DNA of 64,000 bases from assembly GCA_963772965.1 (NCBI GenBank), contig CAVYZU010000004.1:372001-436000 (forward strand), in the 5' to 3' direction. This stretch comes from AP-15 sp963772965. GTDB taxonomy: Bacteria > Pseudomonadota > Alphaproteobacteria > ATCC43930 > CGMCC-115725. The translations under genes and the position numbers were made by a program. Positions 1 to 9,220 of the stretch are shown piece by piece. Below the pieces are notes generated by a model. It did no database searches, was not told the origin of the DNA, and was given only the letters and a program-made list of their open reading frames with translations. How positions within the stretch are numbered: position 1 is the first letter of the stretch; each line of letters begins with the position of its first letter.

Positions 1-485
1 CCGAGCAGGGTTAGATACGAAGCCAGGTTCGTCCCAAAGAAACCCGAAGGTTTCTGCTTGCGGATTGCGATGTCCCGCGGGCCGGGCGCGATCATCGCGA
101 CGATCTCGTTGCCGTCGACGCCGTCACCACCCGCGCCGCCCGCCTCGTCACCGCGCGTGCTCTTCCAGCGCCAGCTGCCGGCGTCCCAATTGTCCGGCCG
201 CCGCTCCCCGGTGGTGTAGATGACCGGCAGCGCCTTGGCATGCGCGGCGTCGATCAGCAATTTGATGTAGTCGAGCGCAGCCCAAGCGTCGTCGCCGCAG
301 GAGGTGCGCCAGCGCTTGATCGCTTCGAGGATCGGTTCCGGCCGCTCGCCGCAAAATGCCCAATTGACGTCGATCACCAGAAGTGCCGGCCGCTTGCCAA
401 ACCCGGAGCGGGCGCCAAACCCGCCAGCAGCAAATACCGCCTTATCGCGTTCGGTCAGAAACTTGTCCCAGATCCGTTCGGTCAT
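1..485 (-). CDS. Isochorismatase-family cysteine hydrolase (3' end outside window)
   Basis: Only the first 161 codons are inside the window. The visible part shows the alpha/beta hydrolase core of the isochorismatase/N-carbamoylsarcosine amidase family: PALLVIDVN near residue 33-41 supplies the catalytic Asp (about D39), and RKQKPSGFFGTNL near residues 140-155 supplies the catalytic Lys. The nucleophilic Cys would lie beyond the window edge. A 25-30 residue extension before the core resembles the N-carbamoylsarcosine amidase branch. The class II aldolase-like gene lies 27 bases upstream on the same strand, so the two are probably cotranscribed and act in one degradative route. Which C-N or ether bond it cleaves cannot be read from this fragment. 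Confidence 0.85.
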   Translation of the reverse strand, partial: MTERIWDKFLTERDKAVFAAGGFGARSGFGKRPALLVIDVNWAFCGERPEPILEAIKRWRTSCGDDAWAALDYIKLLIDAAHAKALPVIYTTGERRPDNWDAGSWRWKSTRGDEAGGAGGDGVDGNEIVAMIAPGPRDIAIRKQKPSGFFGTNLASYLTLL

Positions 486-512
486 TGACGTTCCCCTTCT
501 TCTCGAGATTAT

Positions 513-1259
513 TCAATCGCGCTCGCGGAGCGCCTTTGACTTCCATAATTCCCAAGGCCGGCCGATCTGCGCGCTATTGGTCTCGGCCGCCGCTTTCGCC
601 TCCTCTTCGTTGAGAAACACGACCCGGCCTTCTCCGAGCCGCAATGCTTCGCTTGCCAGCCAGGCGTTGACCTCGGTGTATACGGCGCGAAAAATCGCTT
701 CCCTGATCGAGCAACCGACGACCACGTTGCCGTGGCCGCGCATCAACGCCACCGGCGCATTCCCGAGGGCCTTGGCGAGCGCCGCGCCCAGGGTGGGGTT
801 GCGGATCAGCATGTCGGTTGCTGGGCCGCCTGCATCCCGGATCTCGAACACCGGCACACCGGCGCCGAGAAATCCGCCGAGATGAAAAATCGGCCGCAGT
901 GTGACGCCGACGACGCCAAACGGGATCACCGCCGGCGAGTGGCTGTGCACGACCGCCTGCACCTCCGGCTGGGCTCTGTAAATCTCGCCATGGATGAAGC
1001 GCTCGAGGTAACTGGTACGGTCGCGCGCATCGATGGCGTTGCTGTCGAGGTCGAACTCCATGATATCACCGGCGGTGACCAGTGCCGGCGCCATGCTTCG
1101 CGCCAACAGGTAGCGCCCCGGATCCTTGTCATGACGGGCGCTGACATGGCCGAACCCGTCGACCACGCCTTGATCAGCCAGGATGCGGTTGGCGGCGACG
1201 AGATCCTCAATCAACGCCGCCTCTGCCGAGATTGACGCTTTCGTTGACGCGGTCAGCAT
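513..1259 (-). CDS. Class II aldolase/adducin family protein
   Basis: A 248-residue protein of the fuculose-phosphate aldolase/adducin fold. The zinc-binding HSHS is at residues 105-108 and the third histidine is in RGHGN near 176. A Glu in FIHGEIY near residue 92 fits the catalytic acid position, so a true aldolase or decarboxylase is possible. The family uses Zn2+ to stabilise an enediolate during retro-aldol cleavage or decarboxylation of sugar-phosphate-like acids. It sits upstream of the isochorismatase-like hydrolase and is likely cotranscribed with it. The natural substrate is unknown. A distant relative of the same fold lies at 6310-7083. Confidence 0.85.
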   Translation of the reverse strand: MLTASTKASISAEAALIEDLVAANRILADQGVVDGFGHVSARHDKDPGRYLLARSMAPALVTAGDIMEFDLDSNAIDARDRTSYLERFIHGEIYRAQPEVQAVVHSHSPAVIPFGVVGVTLRPIFHLGGFLGAGVPVFEIRDAGGPATDMLIRNPTLGAALAKALGNAPVALMRGHGNVVVGCSIREAIFRAVYTEVNAWLASEALRLGEGRVVFLNEEEAKAAAETNSAQIGRPWELWKSKALRERD

Positions 1260-1323
1260 CGCTTCCCCTCCCGCCTTAAATTACTCCCGGCCGATGCTCT
1301 TGAACCAGGCAATTTAGCCAGCA

Positions 1324-1664
1324 CTAGACCGCACTGGACAGCGCCAGCGAGTAGCGTGGGTCGGCGGCCAGGCATTCGGCCTCGGGAAGCCCGAGCTCAT
1401 TGCGAACGACGTTTGTGCCGAGAACCATTGCGATCATTTTGTACTGCGCGTGGCGCCGGCTCATTCCTTCACGACCCATGCCGCAATCGGAAGAGATGAC
1501 CAAGCGGTCGGCGGGATGTGGCCCAACGCCTCGCGGACCAAATCGGCGATCTGTTCGGAGCGCTCGACCTGCAATGTATGAGGATCGATCACGCCAACAA
1601 CGGCCTTCTTGTCGGCGATGACCTTGCCGATTGCCCGAAGATCGTCGGTTCCCGATGAGCAGGT
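1324..1664 (-). pseudogene. Decayed duplicate of the 3' end of the MetE-like gene
   Basis: Read on the minus strand, this stretch matches the last ~115 codons of the intact MetE-like gene at 2745-3932, including its stop codon, with many silent-looking differences. The match begins abruptly at the codon for the Cys in ETCSSG and runs to the stop. The copy is four bases shorter than the original: one codon is missing at the C-terminus, and one base is missing in the segment matching the original's ERLVISS region, which breaks the frame. No start codon or upstream part remains. It is therefore a non-functional remnant of a local duplication, with the PEP-CTERM gene between the two copies. Confidence 0.8.
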
Positions 1665-1706
1665 TTATGCTTAAACAACGGGGAGGAGGCGAGCAGCGAT
1701 CGTCTG

Positions 1707-2373
1707 CTATCGGACCTTGCGACGGCGCCGGAACGCGCCAAAGCCCACCAACGCGGAGCCAAGTAACGCTGTCGAAGTCGGCTCAGGAACTGGCGTACAA
1801 CAGAACTCCGGCGTTGCTATGGTGTCCGAACAGTTGACCGGAGCGCCGGTGCCCAGTTGCGTGCACGAACTCGGACAATGATGCAGCCAGCCCCAATTCG
1901 AACGTTCCGGTCGTATCGCTATCTGTTGTGCCTAGGTAGTTCGTAGCAAGCGAACCAGCCGCGCCCCCGGTGCCGGTCGGAACTATACTCGTCGTTAATG
2001 CCTGGTCAAACGTAAAGTCTATACCGTTCGTCGTATCCGTTACTGTGAACGGAGTAATATTCACAAGGCCAGCTGCAATTGCCGGAACCGGTAGCGTAAC
2101 CGGCGGGGTGGCTGGAGGTGTTACGGTAATTACGTCCCCCACCGCAACGCCGAGGTTACTTTCCGCACTGACGACATTTACCGCAAACGTCGTCCCCGCT
2201 AAGAACGTCTTTGATGACGTGGCCGCCGTGATATCGCCGGTATCGAGGGTGAGCGTCCCCGAAGCAACAAAGCCGAAGCTGCCGATCGGGACTATCAGTG
2301 CATTGGCGGGTCCGCTCAGGGCCGTGGTCACGAGCCCGGCGGCTCCTAGGATCGTTAGTGCAGTTCTCTTCAT
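1707..2373 (-). CDS. PEP-CTERM sorting-domain protein, frameshifted near its C-terminus
   Basis: The start is placed at the Met of MKRTALTILGAAG, which opens a clear signal peptide (charged start, hydrophobic core, cleavage near GPANALI). About 160 residues of Thr/Val/Gly-rich beta-type sequence follow. The original frame runs into an unrelated tail and stops. In the next frame the DNA encodes PVPEPTSTALLGSALVGFG followed by FRRRRK and a stop, which is a textbook PEP-CTERM anchor (VPEP, hydrophobic helix, Arg/Lys cluster). The frame change falls around 1860-1925. PEP-CTERM proteins are sorted by an exosortase in bacteria that make exopolysaccharide. Function of the exported part is unknown. 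Confidence 0.65.
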
Positions 2374-2559
2374 CAGAGCCTCTACGGCTAACAAGTTGCT
2401 ACCGTTAAGGGTGACGCAACTGCCGTGCCAAGGTGAACACCCTATATTAACCAACCGGTTGGCACGTCGTTTGCCCTGCGGCATCTATACCCTGTCAAGA
2501 TTGCCGACACCCCGAGCTAGGGAAAGCCACGCTCGGTGGCCAGAACTTATTGTTTTCGG

Positions 2560-2691
2560 CTAATTTTGAAACGGCTTCCAAAATTCCGCGCCTGTAAAGC
2601 CTACCGACACGTCTGAAGTCAAAGGGCACCCGCCGTAATCGCTGCCATTGCCGCCCGCACCTATCAGTTCGGTCACCAAATCTCGCAGCAT
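2560..2691 (-). CDS. Possible 43-residue small protein in the PEP-CTERM/MetE-like gap
   Basis: A short frame starts MLRDLVTELIGAGG after a purine-rich TAGGGGGC and ends in FWKPFQN before a TAG stop. Its composition (GNGSDYGGCP, then SVGFTG) looks protein-like rather than random, but I do not recognise it and it has no partner. It may be a remnant of a longer gene. The rest of the gap between 2374 and 2744 shows no other gene, hairpin or repeat that I can support. Confidence 0.2.
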   Translation of the reverse strand: MLRDLVTELIGAGGNGSDYGGCPLTSDVSVGFTGAEFWKPFQN

Positions 2692-2744
2692 CGCCCCCTA
2701 GATCACCATTGTACACTGCCGCTGAGCAAGCGATGTGGCAAGGC

Positions 2745-3932
2745 CTAGGCGGCGACACTGGATAGTGCCAGCGAGTAGCGCGGGTCGGCAGCCAGGCATT
2801 CGGCCTCGGGAAGCCCGAGTTCCTTGCGAACGATGTTTGTGCCTAGAACCATTGCGATCATTTTGTATTGCGCGTGGCGCCGGCTCATTCCTTCACGGCC
2901 CATACCGCAATCGGAAGAGATGACCAGACGCTCGGGCGGGATGTGCCGCAAGGCCTCCCGGAGCAGATCCGCGACCTGGTCGGGGCGCTCGATCTGCAAG
3001 GTATGATGATCGATCACGCCAATAACGACCTTCTTGTCTGTGATGGCCTCGCCAATTGCCGGAAGATCACCGGTCCCCGACGAGCAGGTCTCGAATGTGA
3101 TTACATCGGCATCGACTTCGTTCAGTGCCGAAAGCGTCGGCTGATAACTCTGCACGTCGCGAAAGATGCGTTGCTGCGCCGGGTTGCCCCAACATGTGTG
3201 ACACCATACCTCGGTCTTGCCTCGCAGCCCCTTGACTGTATTATTGAACAGTTTGACAAGATCGGCGGTCTCGAGCCGGCCAAACGGTTTGCCGCGGGCC
3301 GGCACCATGTGGATTTGTGGTTCTTCGAGCTGAATGACCGGGCATCCGGCATCGGCAAGCGAATTGAGTTCCTTATTGAGCGCTTCGCTAAAGGCCCAGC
3401 AGCGCTCGACGGGATCTTTGTAATAGTCATCAGCCACCGCCGCTGCGAGAAGCTCGGGCAAGATTGTGCCGAACTTCACGGGCTTCCTCGTTAATCGCTG
3501 CGCTGTCTTCCACATTGCCGCGTATTGCAGATTGCCGGGAGCAAGCGGGCCGACGATGCGGGGCAATACGCGCGCCTCGAGCTGATCGTGCAAGATATGC
3601 CCGCGCGGTGGCGAGGCCGCTGCGACGGCGGGCGGCGTCAGTTGGGCTTCCTGCGAAAAGCCGGCCATGTGGGTCAGGGGATAGCTTTGCCAGCTGAAGC
3701 CGCCGACCTCTTCGTCGTAATGGGCATCACCATCGGTGCAGATATCGAGCCCGGCGATTTCCTGCGCGCGCAGGTGGGTCGACACCGCGTCTTCGTATTG
3801 CTCCCGCCAGCGCGCGTTGACCATTGCTTCGAGAAAGCTTCTGTTCCCAAGTGCCGCGCTATGCCAAGCCGGCCGTGGCAGAGAGCCGATGATCGAGGTG
3901 GGCAGCAGGATATCGGCTGACGCCTTGTACAT
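2745..3932 (-). CDS. MetE-like cobalamin-independent methyltransferase (C-terminal-domain type)
   Basis: A 395-residue single-domain protein of the UROD/MetE-like barrel superfamily, about half the size of full MetE, so the N-terminal MetE domain is absent. Likely zinc ligands are H245 and C247 in EVWCHTCWG, E281 in ITFETC, and C342 in SSDCGMG. Family members use zinc to activate a thiol for alkyl transfer: homocysteine methylation in core-MetE proteins, or coenzyme M alkylation in epoxyalkane transferases. The catabolic neighbourhood makes a dedicated thiol-transfer role as likely as methionine synthesis. A broken copy of its 3' end lies at 1324-1664. No riboswitch is evident upstream. Confidence 0.8.
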   Translation of the reverse strand: MYKASADILLPTSIIGSLPRPAWHSAALGNRSFLEAMVNARWREQYEDAVSTHLRAQEIAGLDICTDGDAHYDEEVGGFSWQSYPLTHMAGFSQEAQLTPPAVAAASPPRGHILHDQLEARVLPRIVGPLAPGNLQYAAMWKTAQRLTRKPVKFGTILPELLAAAVADDYYKDPVERCWAFSEALNKELNSLADAGCPVIQLEEPQIHMVPARGKPFGRLETADLVKLFNNTVKGLRGKTEVWCHTCWGNPAQQRIFRDVQSYQPTLSALNEVDADVITFETCSSGTGDLPAIGEAITDKKVVIGVIDHHTLQIERPDQVADLLREALRHIPPERLVISSDCGMGREGMSRRHAQYKMIAMVLGTNIVRKELGLPEAECLAADPRYSLALSSVAA

Positions 3933-4020
3933 TTTTCCCTCTTTTGACTGGTTGCCGGTGGGCGTCCAAGAGCGCAGGTAGGTTTGGCAGCAATGATGCA
4001 GCAGCGGACGGAGCTGGCTT

Positions 4021-4713
4021 TCAACGGGTCATCTCGGCTGTCGGCAAGCGAGGGTTGCCCGCGAGGTGCCCCGTCTTGACCCAGAGCTTGCACCCGTCGC
4101 GTCCGGCGGCGGCGTGCAATCGTGAGCTTGGCGGGAGCCTCAGCCACGAACGCCGCGTGAATTCCTCTCCGCCCTCGCTAAAGCTGCCGTCTAGAACGAG
4201 CAACTCGAGCCCACCCTCAACCGGAAAGTCGATAACGGTCCCGGGGGCCCAGCGCTCGATACGGACCCGCTCCGATGCGTTCTCGAATAAGATAGCCAGC
4301 TCGACACCGGGAAGCTCGGACGCAGGGACAAAAGGCAGCGCAAGGGTATCGGTGCTCAGCTGCGTGCGATCCTCTGCATCGAACTGCCAAAGCTTGACAA
4401 AGATCGTGCAGCCCGGCTCTGAGCGAGGCGTGTGGCGGCTGGTCGGCGGGTTGCGGACATAAGTTCCCGCAGGATAGTCGCCATCCTCGTCCTGGAAGAC
4501 GCCGCCGAGCACCAAGAACTCCTCGCCGCCGCCATGGACGTGCGCCGAGAAATGGCTGTGCGGGGCGTAACGCACGATCGAGGTCGCGCGCGCCACCTCA
4601 TCCCCGATACGGTCGAGCATTCGCCGATCGACCCCAGGGAGAGGTGACGGCGTCCAGTCCAGTTTGGCGGCGTGGACTGCCGCACGTGCACCGAAATCTG
4701 CGTTGAGGTTCAT
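4021..4713 (-). CDS. ChrR-type double-cupin protein
   Basis: The 230-residue sequence holds two cupin barrels. The first has a complete metal-binding set: HVHGGGEEFLVLGG gives H58, H60 and E64, and H94 lies in NPPTSRH. This layout, with FQDEDGDYPAGTYVRNPP between the ligands, is typical of the C-terminal cupin of the anti-sigma factor ChrR. The N-terminal zinc anti-sigma domain of ChrR is absent, and no sigma-factor gene is adjacent, so this is more likely a stand-alone metal-dependent cupin, enzyme or sensor than an anti-sigma factor. The second barrel (about residues 125-215) retains the fold pattern but lacks an obvious metal motif. Confidence 0.75.
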   Translation of the reverse strand: MNLNADFGARAAVHAAKLDWTPSPLPGVDRRMLDRIGDEVARATSIVRYAPHSHFSAHVHGGGEEFLVLGGVFQDEDGDYPAGTYVRNPPTSRHTPRSEPGCTIFVKLWQFDAEDRTQLSTDTLALPFVPASELPGVELAILFENASERVRIERWAPGTVIDFPVEGGLELLVLDGSFSEGGEEFTRRSWLRLPPSSRLHAAAGRDGCKLWVKTGHLAGNPRLPTAEMTR

Positions 4714-4900
4714 CGTTCATGCCCCCTATTCGAGCGCTCCCCGAGCATTTCCAGTCCTGGAGAGGTGGTCAGCCTCGATCACGACGGCGTCGCAATGATC
4801 GCAGACGAGACTCGATGTTATCGACTTCGGTATATTCGCGTAGGCCGGCCGAAGATACTCTCTCAAAAATCGCCACTGTTTTTGCTTTCCGCGAGGACGC

Positions 4901-6263
4901 ATGCCCGCTGTCGCCGAGCCCAAGCCGACCGTCATGTGCCTCGCGCAAGATCTCGCGGCGGGCCACACCACCAGCCGGGAATTGATCGAACAAGCCCTGG
5001 CGCGGATTGCTGATCCCGCGGGCGAGGGCGCGCGCACCTTCACCAAGGTCTACGCCGACACGGCCCGTGCCGCCGCCGATGCCCAGGATCGCTTGCGCGC
5101 AGCCGGCTATGTCGCCTCGCCATTCGCTGGATTGCCGGTATCGATCAAAGATCTGTTTGATGTCGCGGGCGAGCGGACCTTGGCCGGTTCGAAGGCGCTC
5201 GACGACACCCCGCCGGCGCAACGGGACGCCCCTATCGTCGCTCGTCTGCGAGCCGCCGGCGCCGTCCTAATCGGCCGCACCAACATGACCGAGTTCGCCT
5301 TTTCCGGCGTCGGCATCAACCCGCATTATGGTACGCCCGGCAACTCCGCCGACCGTCGCTGCATTCCCGGCGGTTCGTCCTCGGGCGCTGCGGTGTCGGT
5401 CGCCGACGGCGCTGCGGTCGTGGCGATCGGCACCGACACCGGCGGCTCGGTACGGATCCCGGCGGCGCTGTGCGGCATCTTCGGGCTGAAGCCGACGCAA
5501 AAACGGATTTCACGGGCGGGTGCGACGCCGCTCTCGACGACCCTCGAATTCGATCGGGCCCTTGGCCAACAGCGTCGCGTGCTGCGCCATTGCCGACGCC
5601 GTGATGGCGGGCGAGGAGCCGGTCGTACCCACGCCGATCGCGGTCGAGCGACTGCGCTTAGGTATGCCGCAAACTTTCGTCCTCGACGACCTCGCACCGG
5701 AGGTGGCCACCGCGTTCTCCGATGCTTGCACGAAACTAGCGCGAGCCGGTGCGCGGATCATCGATCTGCCGCTTACCGAGTTTGGCGAATACCGCTCGTT
5801 AAACGCTCATGGCGGCTTCGCGCCGATCGAGGCGTTCGCTTGGCATAAACCACTGCTGGCCCGGCGGGGCAATGACTACGATCCTCGTGTGAGATCGCGC
5901 ATAGAGCGCAGCGGCGGCATGACCGCTGTCGAATACATCGAACTCTGTGCCGCGCGCGCCGATTTGATCGCTCGAGTAGCGGCCCGCACCGCAGATTTCG
6001 ACGCGTTGCTGATACCCACTGTGGTGATCACCGCGCCGCCGATCGCCGCCTTCGCCCGCGACGAGGATTATTTTCGCCTAAACGCGCTGATCCTGCGCAA
6101 TACATCGCTGATAAATTTTCTCGACCGTTGCGCCGTGACACTCCCGATCCAACAGCCGGGTGCGATGCCCATCGGGCTAATGGTGGTCGGCGAGCACGGC
6201 GGCGATCGACGTCTCCTCTCTGTGGCGCAAGGCATCGAGGCAGCCATCGTCGCGCCGGAGTGA
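4901..6263 (+). CDS. Amidase-signature family hydrolase, one-base frameshift
   Basis: About 453 residues once one frame change near 5547 is bridged. The amidase signature is complete: the catalytic Lys in PVSIKDLFD, the Gly/Ser-rich loop CIPGGSSSGAAVSVADG with the cis-Ser and nucleophilic Ser, and GTDTGGSVRIPAALCG. The first frame ends in LSTTLEFDRA, while the continuation SIGPLANSV is the usual family follow-on; one extra A in the GAATTC there explains the shift. The enzyme hydrolyses amides through a Ser-Ser-Lys triad. It could act on small amides; GatA is unlikely without gatB/gatC nearby. A GAGGA ribosome site precedes the ATG. A class II aldolase-like gene follows 46 bases later. Confidence 0.8.
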
Positions 6264-6309
6264 TTGGCGCATTAATCCAGTTTCGCTCGTTACCCATTGG
6301 AGGAAACCC

Positions 6310-7083
6310 ATGGCGTCAACAGTAACGGCAATGCCGGCGCGAATGTCCGCCGAGGAATGGCAGACCCGCTGCGACCTCGCCGCGTGCTATCGTCTTGTCG
6401 ATTTGTTCGGGTGGTCGGACCTGATCAACACCCGCATTACGGCACGGGTGCCGGGGCAACCCGATCATTTCCTGATCAACCCCTATGGTTTGCTGTTCGA
6501 CGAGGTTACCGCGTCGTCGCTGGTCAAGATCGATGCCGAGGGCAACAAGGTCGAACCCTCGGAACACGAGATCAATAGCGGCGGCTTTGCCATTCCCAGC
6601 GCGGTGCACCGGGCGCGCCCGGAAGTGGCTTGTGTGCTCCACACGCACTCGGTTGCCGGCTGCGCGGTATCGATGCAAAAGAACGGGCTGTTGCCGCTCA
6701 ATCAGCACGCGCTGCAAGTGATCGGCGATGTCGCCTATCACGATTATGAGGGCACGGCGCGAAACCCCGAGGAGCGTACACGTTTTCTTGCCGATTTTGG
6801 GGATCGCCACATCATGGTCCTGCGCAATCACGGTCTGTTGGTCGTCGGGGAGAGCATCGCCGCGGCCTTTCTCGCCACCTATCGCATGGAGCGTGCTTGC
6901 GCGATGCAGCTCGCTTTCCAGCAATCGGGCGCCGAGTTTCACCCGATATCAGACAATGTCGTCAGCGCCGCGTATGACAAAGCCAGGATCGGCCGCGCCG
7001 GTGGCCGCAATGATCCGGCCAAATTCGAGTGGCCGGCACTGTTGCGCAAGCTTGACCGCCTCGACCCATCGTACAAGCAATAA
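6310..7083 (+). CDS. Class II aldolase/adducin family protein, adducin-like
   Basis: 257 residues with the metal-binding HTHS at 111-114 and RNHG near 175. The catalytic Glu of true fuculose- and ribulose-phosphate aldolases is missing: the matching segment reads GGFAIPSAVH. This is the pattern of the adducin-like branch, whose bacterial members have largely unknown activities. A ribosome site (TTGGAGGAAA) precedes the ATG. It lies between the amidase and the prolyl oligopeptidase genes on the same strand with short gaps, which suggests one operon for breakdown of an amide- or peptide-containing compound. Confidence 0.8.
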   Translation: MASTVTAMPARMSAEEWQTRCDLAACYRLVDLFGWSDLINTRITARVPGQPDHFLINPYGLLFDEVTASSLVKIDAEGNKVEPSEHEINSGGFAIPSAVHRARPEVACVLHTHSVAGCAVSMQKNGLLPLNQHALQVIGDVAYHDYEGTARNPEERTRFLADFGDRHIMVLRNHGLLVVGESIAAAFLATYRMERACAMQLAFQQSGAEFHPISDNVVSAAYDKARIGRAGGRNDPAKFEWPALLRKLDRLDPSYKQ

Positions 7084-7126
7084 CGGTGCTTACGTAGAAG
7101 CGGATTGACCTAATCCGGGAACGCCG

Positions 7127-9194
7127 ATGATCGATCCGCGGCCGACGCTCGAAGCCCCCGACGACGACCCCTATCTCTGGCTCGAAGAGGTTGACGGCGA
7201 GCGGGCGCTGGCCTGGGTCGAGGCGCAAAACATCGCCACCTTGGCGCGGTTTGGCGACAAGCGCTTTGCCGCCGATCGCGACATCCTTGCTGCGATCTTC
7301 GACCGTCCCGACAATATTCCGCTGATCGCCCGACGCGCCGCTCGGGTATTTAATTTCTGGAAGGATGCGGAACATCCGCGCGGTCTGTGGCGGGCGACCA
7401 CGCTGGACAGCTTCCGCAGCGCGGCGCCGGCGTGGGAGATCCTGCTCGACCTCGACGCGCTGGCGACTCGGGAAGCCGAGGACTGGACCTGGAGCGGCGC
7501 TGCGACGCTCCCCGAAAGTCATGACCGCGCGATCCTTATGCTGTCGCGCGGCGGCGCCGACGCCGTGGTGCTACGCGAATTCGATATAACGGCGCATGAT
7601 TTCGTTCCCGGGGGTTTCACGCTGCCCGAGGCCAAAGGCGGCGCCGCTTGGCTTGATCGCGACGCCTTGCTGCTCTCCTCGGCGTTTGGCGAAGGAATGG
7701 CGACCAGTTCGGGTTACGCCCGCACCGTAAGGCTGTGGCGGCGTGGCACCGACCCGCTCGTCGCCCCGGTGATCTTCGCGACTGATGCCGCAAATATGTC
7801 GGTGTGGGCCGATCTCGATCGCGATGCCGAGACGAATGTCTGGTTCGCCGAACGGCTCGGCTTCTTTGACGAGATCATCCGGATCGGCGACGACACCGGC
7901 CCCAAGACCCGGATCAATGTACCGACCGACGCGTCAGTCGAATGGCATCGCGGATGGCTCGCGGTCAAACGCCGGACATCTTGGACGATTGGCGGCGAAA
8001 CCTACCCGCCGGACACCGTTCTCGGCATCTCCTTTGCGGCTTTTCTCGCCGGGGACCGGCATTTCACAAAGCTGTTCGAGCCGGCCGAGCGGCGGGCATT
8101 GCAGGGCTTTTTTTGGTGCGGCAGCCGGTTGGTTCTGTCGGTCCTGGACGATTTGAAGCCGGTCTTTGAAGCCCTGACCCCGACGGATGCGGGTTGGCTG
8201 CGTGAGCGCATCACTGGACTGCCCGAATTTGGTGTCGCCAACGCGTGGCCGTTGGATGTGCGGGGCGATGAGTCGAACGGTGATCTGCTCGCCAGCGCCC
8301 AGGACCCGCTGACCCCGCCCACGCTGTTCCTGGCGGCTCCCGCAACCGCTCCCGAAATCCTAAAGCGCGCGCCGCAGGCCTTCGACCCGACCGGCCTGGT
8401 CGTCACCCGGCACAAGGCGATCTCCGCCGACGGTGCCCGGATCCCTTATACCCAGGTGGGTCCGCCGGGCGAGACCGGCGAGGCGCCGATCCATCTTTCC
8501 GGTTATGGCGGGTTCGGCATCTCGCAGCTGCCCTATTACAATTCCGCCCTCGGCAAACTGTGGCTCGAACGGGGTGGCACCGGCGTCGTCGCGAACATCC
8601 GGGGCGGCGGGGAATTTGGCACCGCCTGGCACGAGGCTGGGCGCCGCGAAGGCAAGCGATCTGTCGCACGACGATTTCGCTGCAGTCGCTGCCGATCTCG
8701 TGCGGCGAGGTATCACCCGTCCTGGCCGTATCGTCGCCGAGGGCGGATCGAATGGCGGTATCCTGATCACCAATATGTTGACCCGCTACCCTGAGCGTTT
8801 TGGCGCGCTATTTTGCGCGATCCCGCTGATCGACATGCGCCGCTATTCGAAATTGCATGCCGGCGCCAGTTGGATTGCCGAATACGGCGATCCCGACAAC
8901 CCGGACGATTGGAATTTCCTCAAAGAGATTTCAGCCTATCACCGCGCCGCCCCGGGCTGGAATTATCCGCCGATCCTGATCGCGACCAGCCGGCGCGACG
9001 ACCGCGTGCACCCCGGCCACGCCCGCAAAATGGCGGCGAAACTGCAGGCGATGGGCTACGAAGCGTATTTTTACGAACCGGCCGCCGGCGGCCACGGCTA
9101 TGGCAAGGACAATCGCGAGCGCGCCTCGTTTACCGCTCTCGGGTACAATTTCATGCGCCGCGCCATTGGCTGGTACCCAGCTGGGCCAGAATGA
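7127..9194 (+). CDS. Prolyl oligopeptidase family serine peptidase, one-base frameshift
   Basis: About 689 residues after bridging one frame change near 8662, where GRREGK should run into LSHDDFAAVAADL. It has the N-terminal DDPYLWLEEVDG motif, a beta-propeller region (about residues 70-400) and a C-terminal alpha/beta-hydrolase domain. The catalytic triad is visible: Ser in EGGSNGGIL, Asp in TSRRDDRVHPGH and His in AAGGHGYG. IRGGGEFGTAWHEAG is the family oxyanion-region motif. The enzyme cleaves short proline-containing or related peptides in the cytoplasm. The single extra base lies in GGCAAGCGATCTG. It converges tail-to-tail with the MATE gene. Confidence 0.85.
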
Positions 9195-9220
9195 CCACTG
9201 ACGCCGACCGGGCTTTCGCC

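Noticed and set aside
3933..4020. SAM or other methionine riboswitch upstream of the MetE-like gene
   Set aside because: The gap is under 100 bases and shows no recognisable conserved core or terminator.
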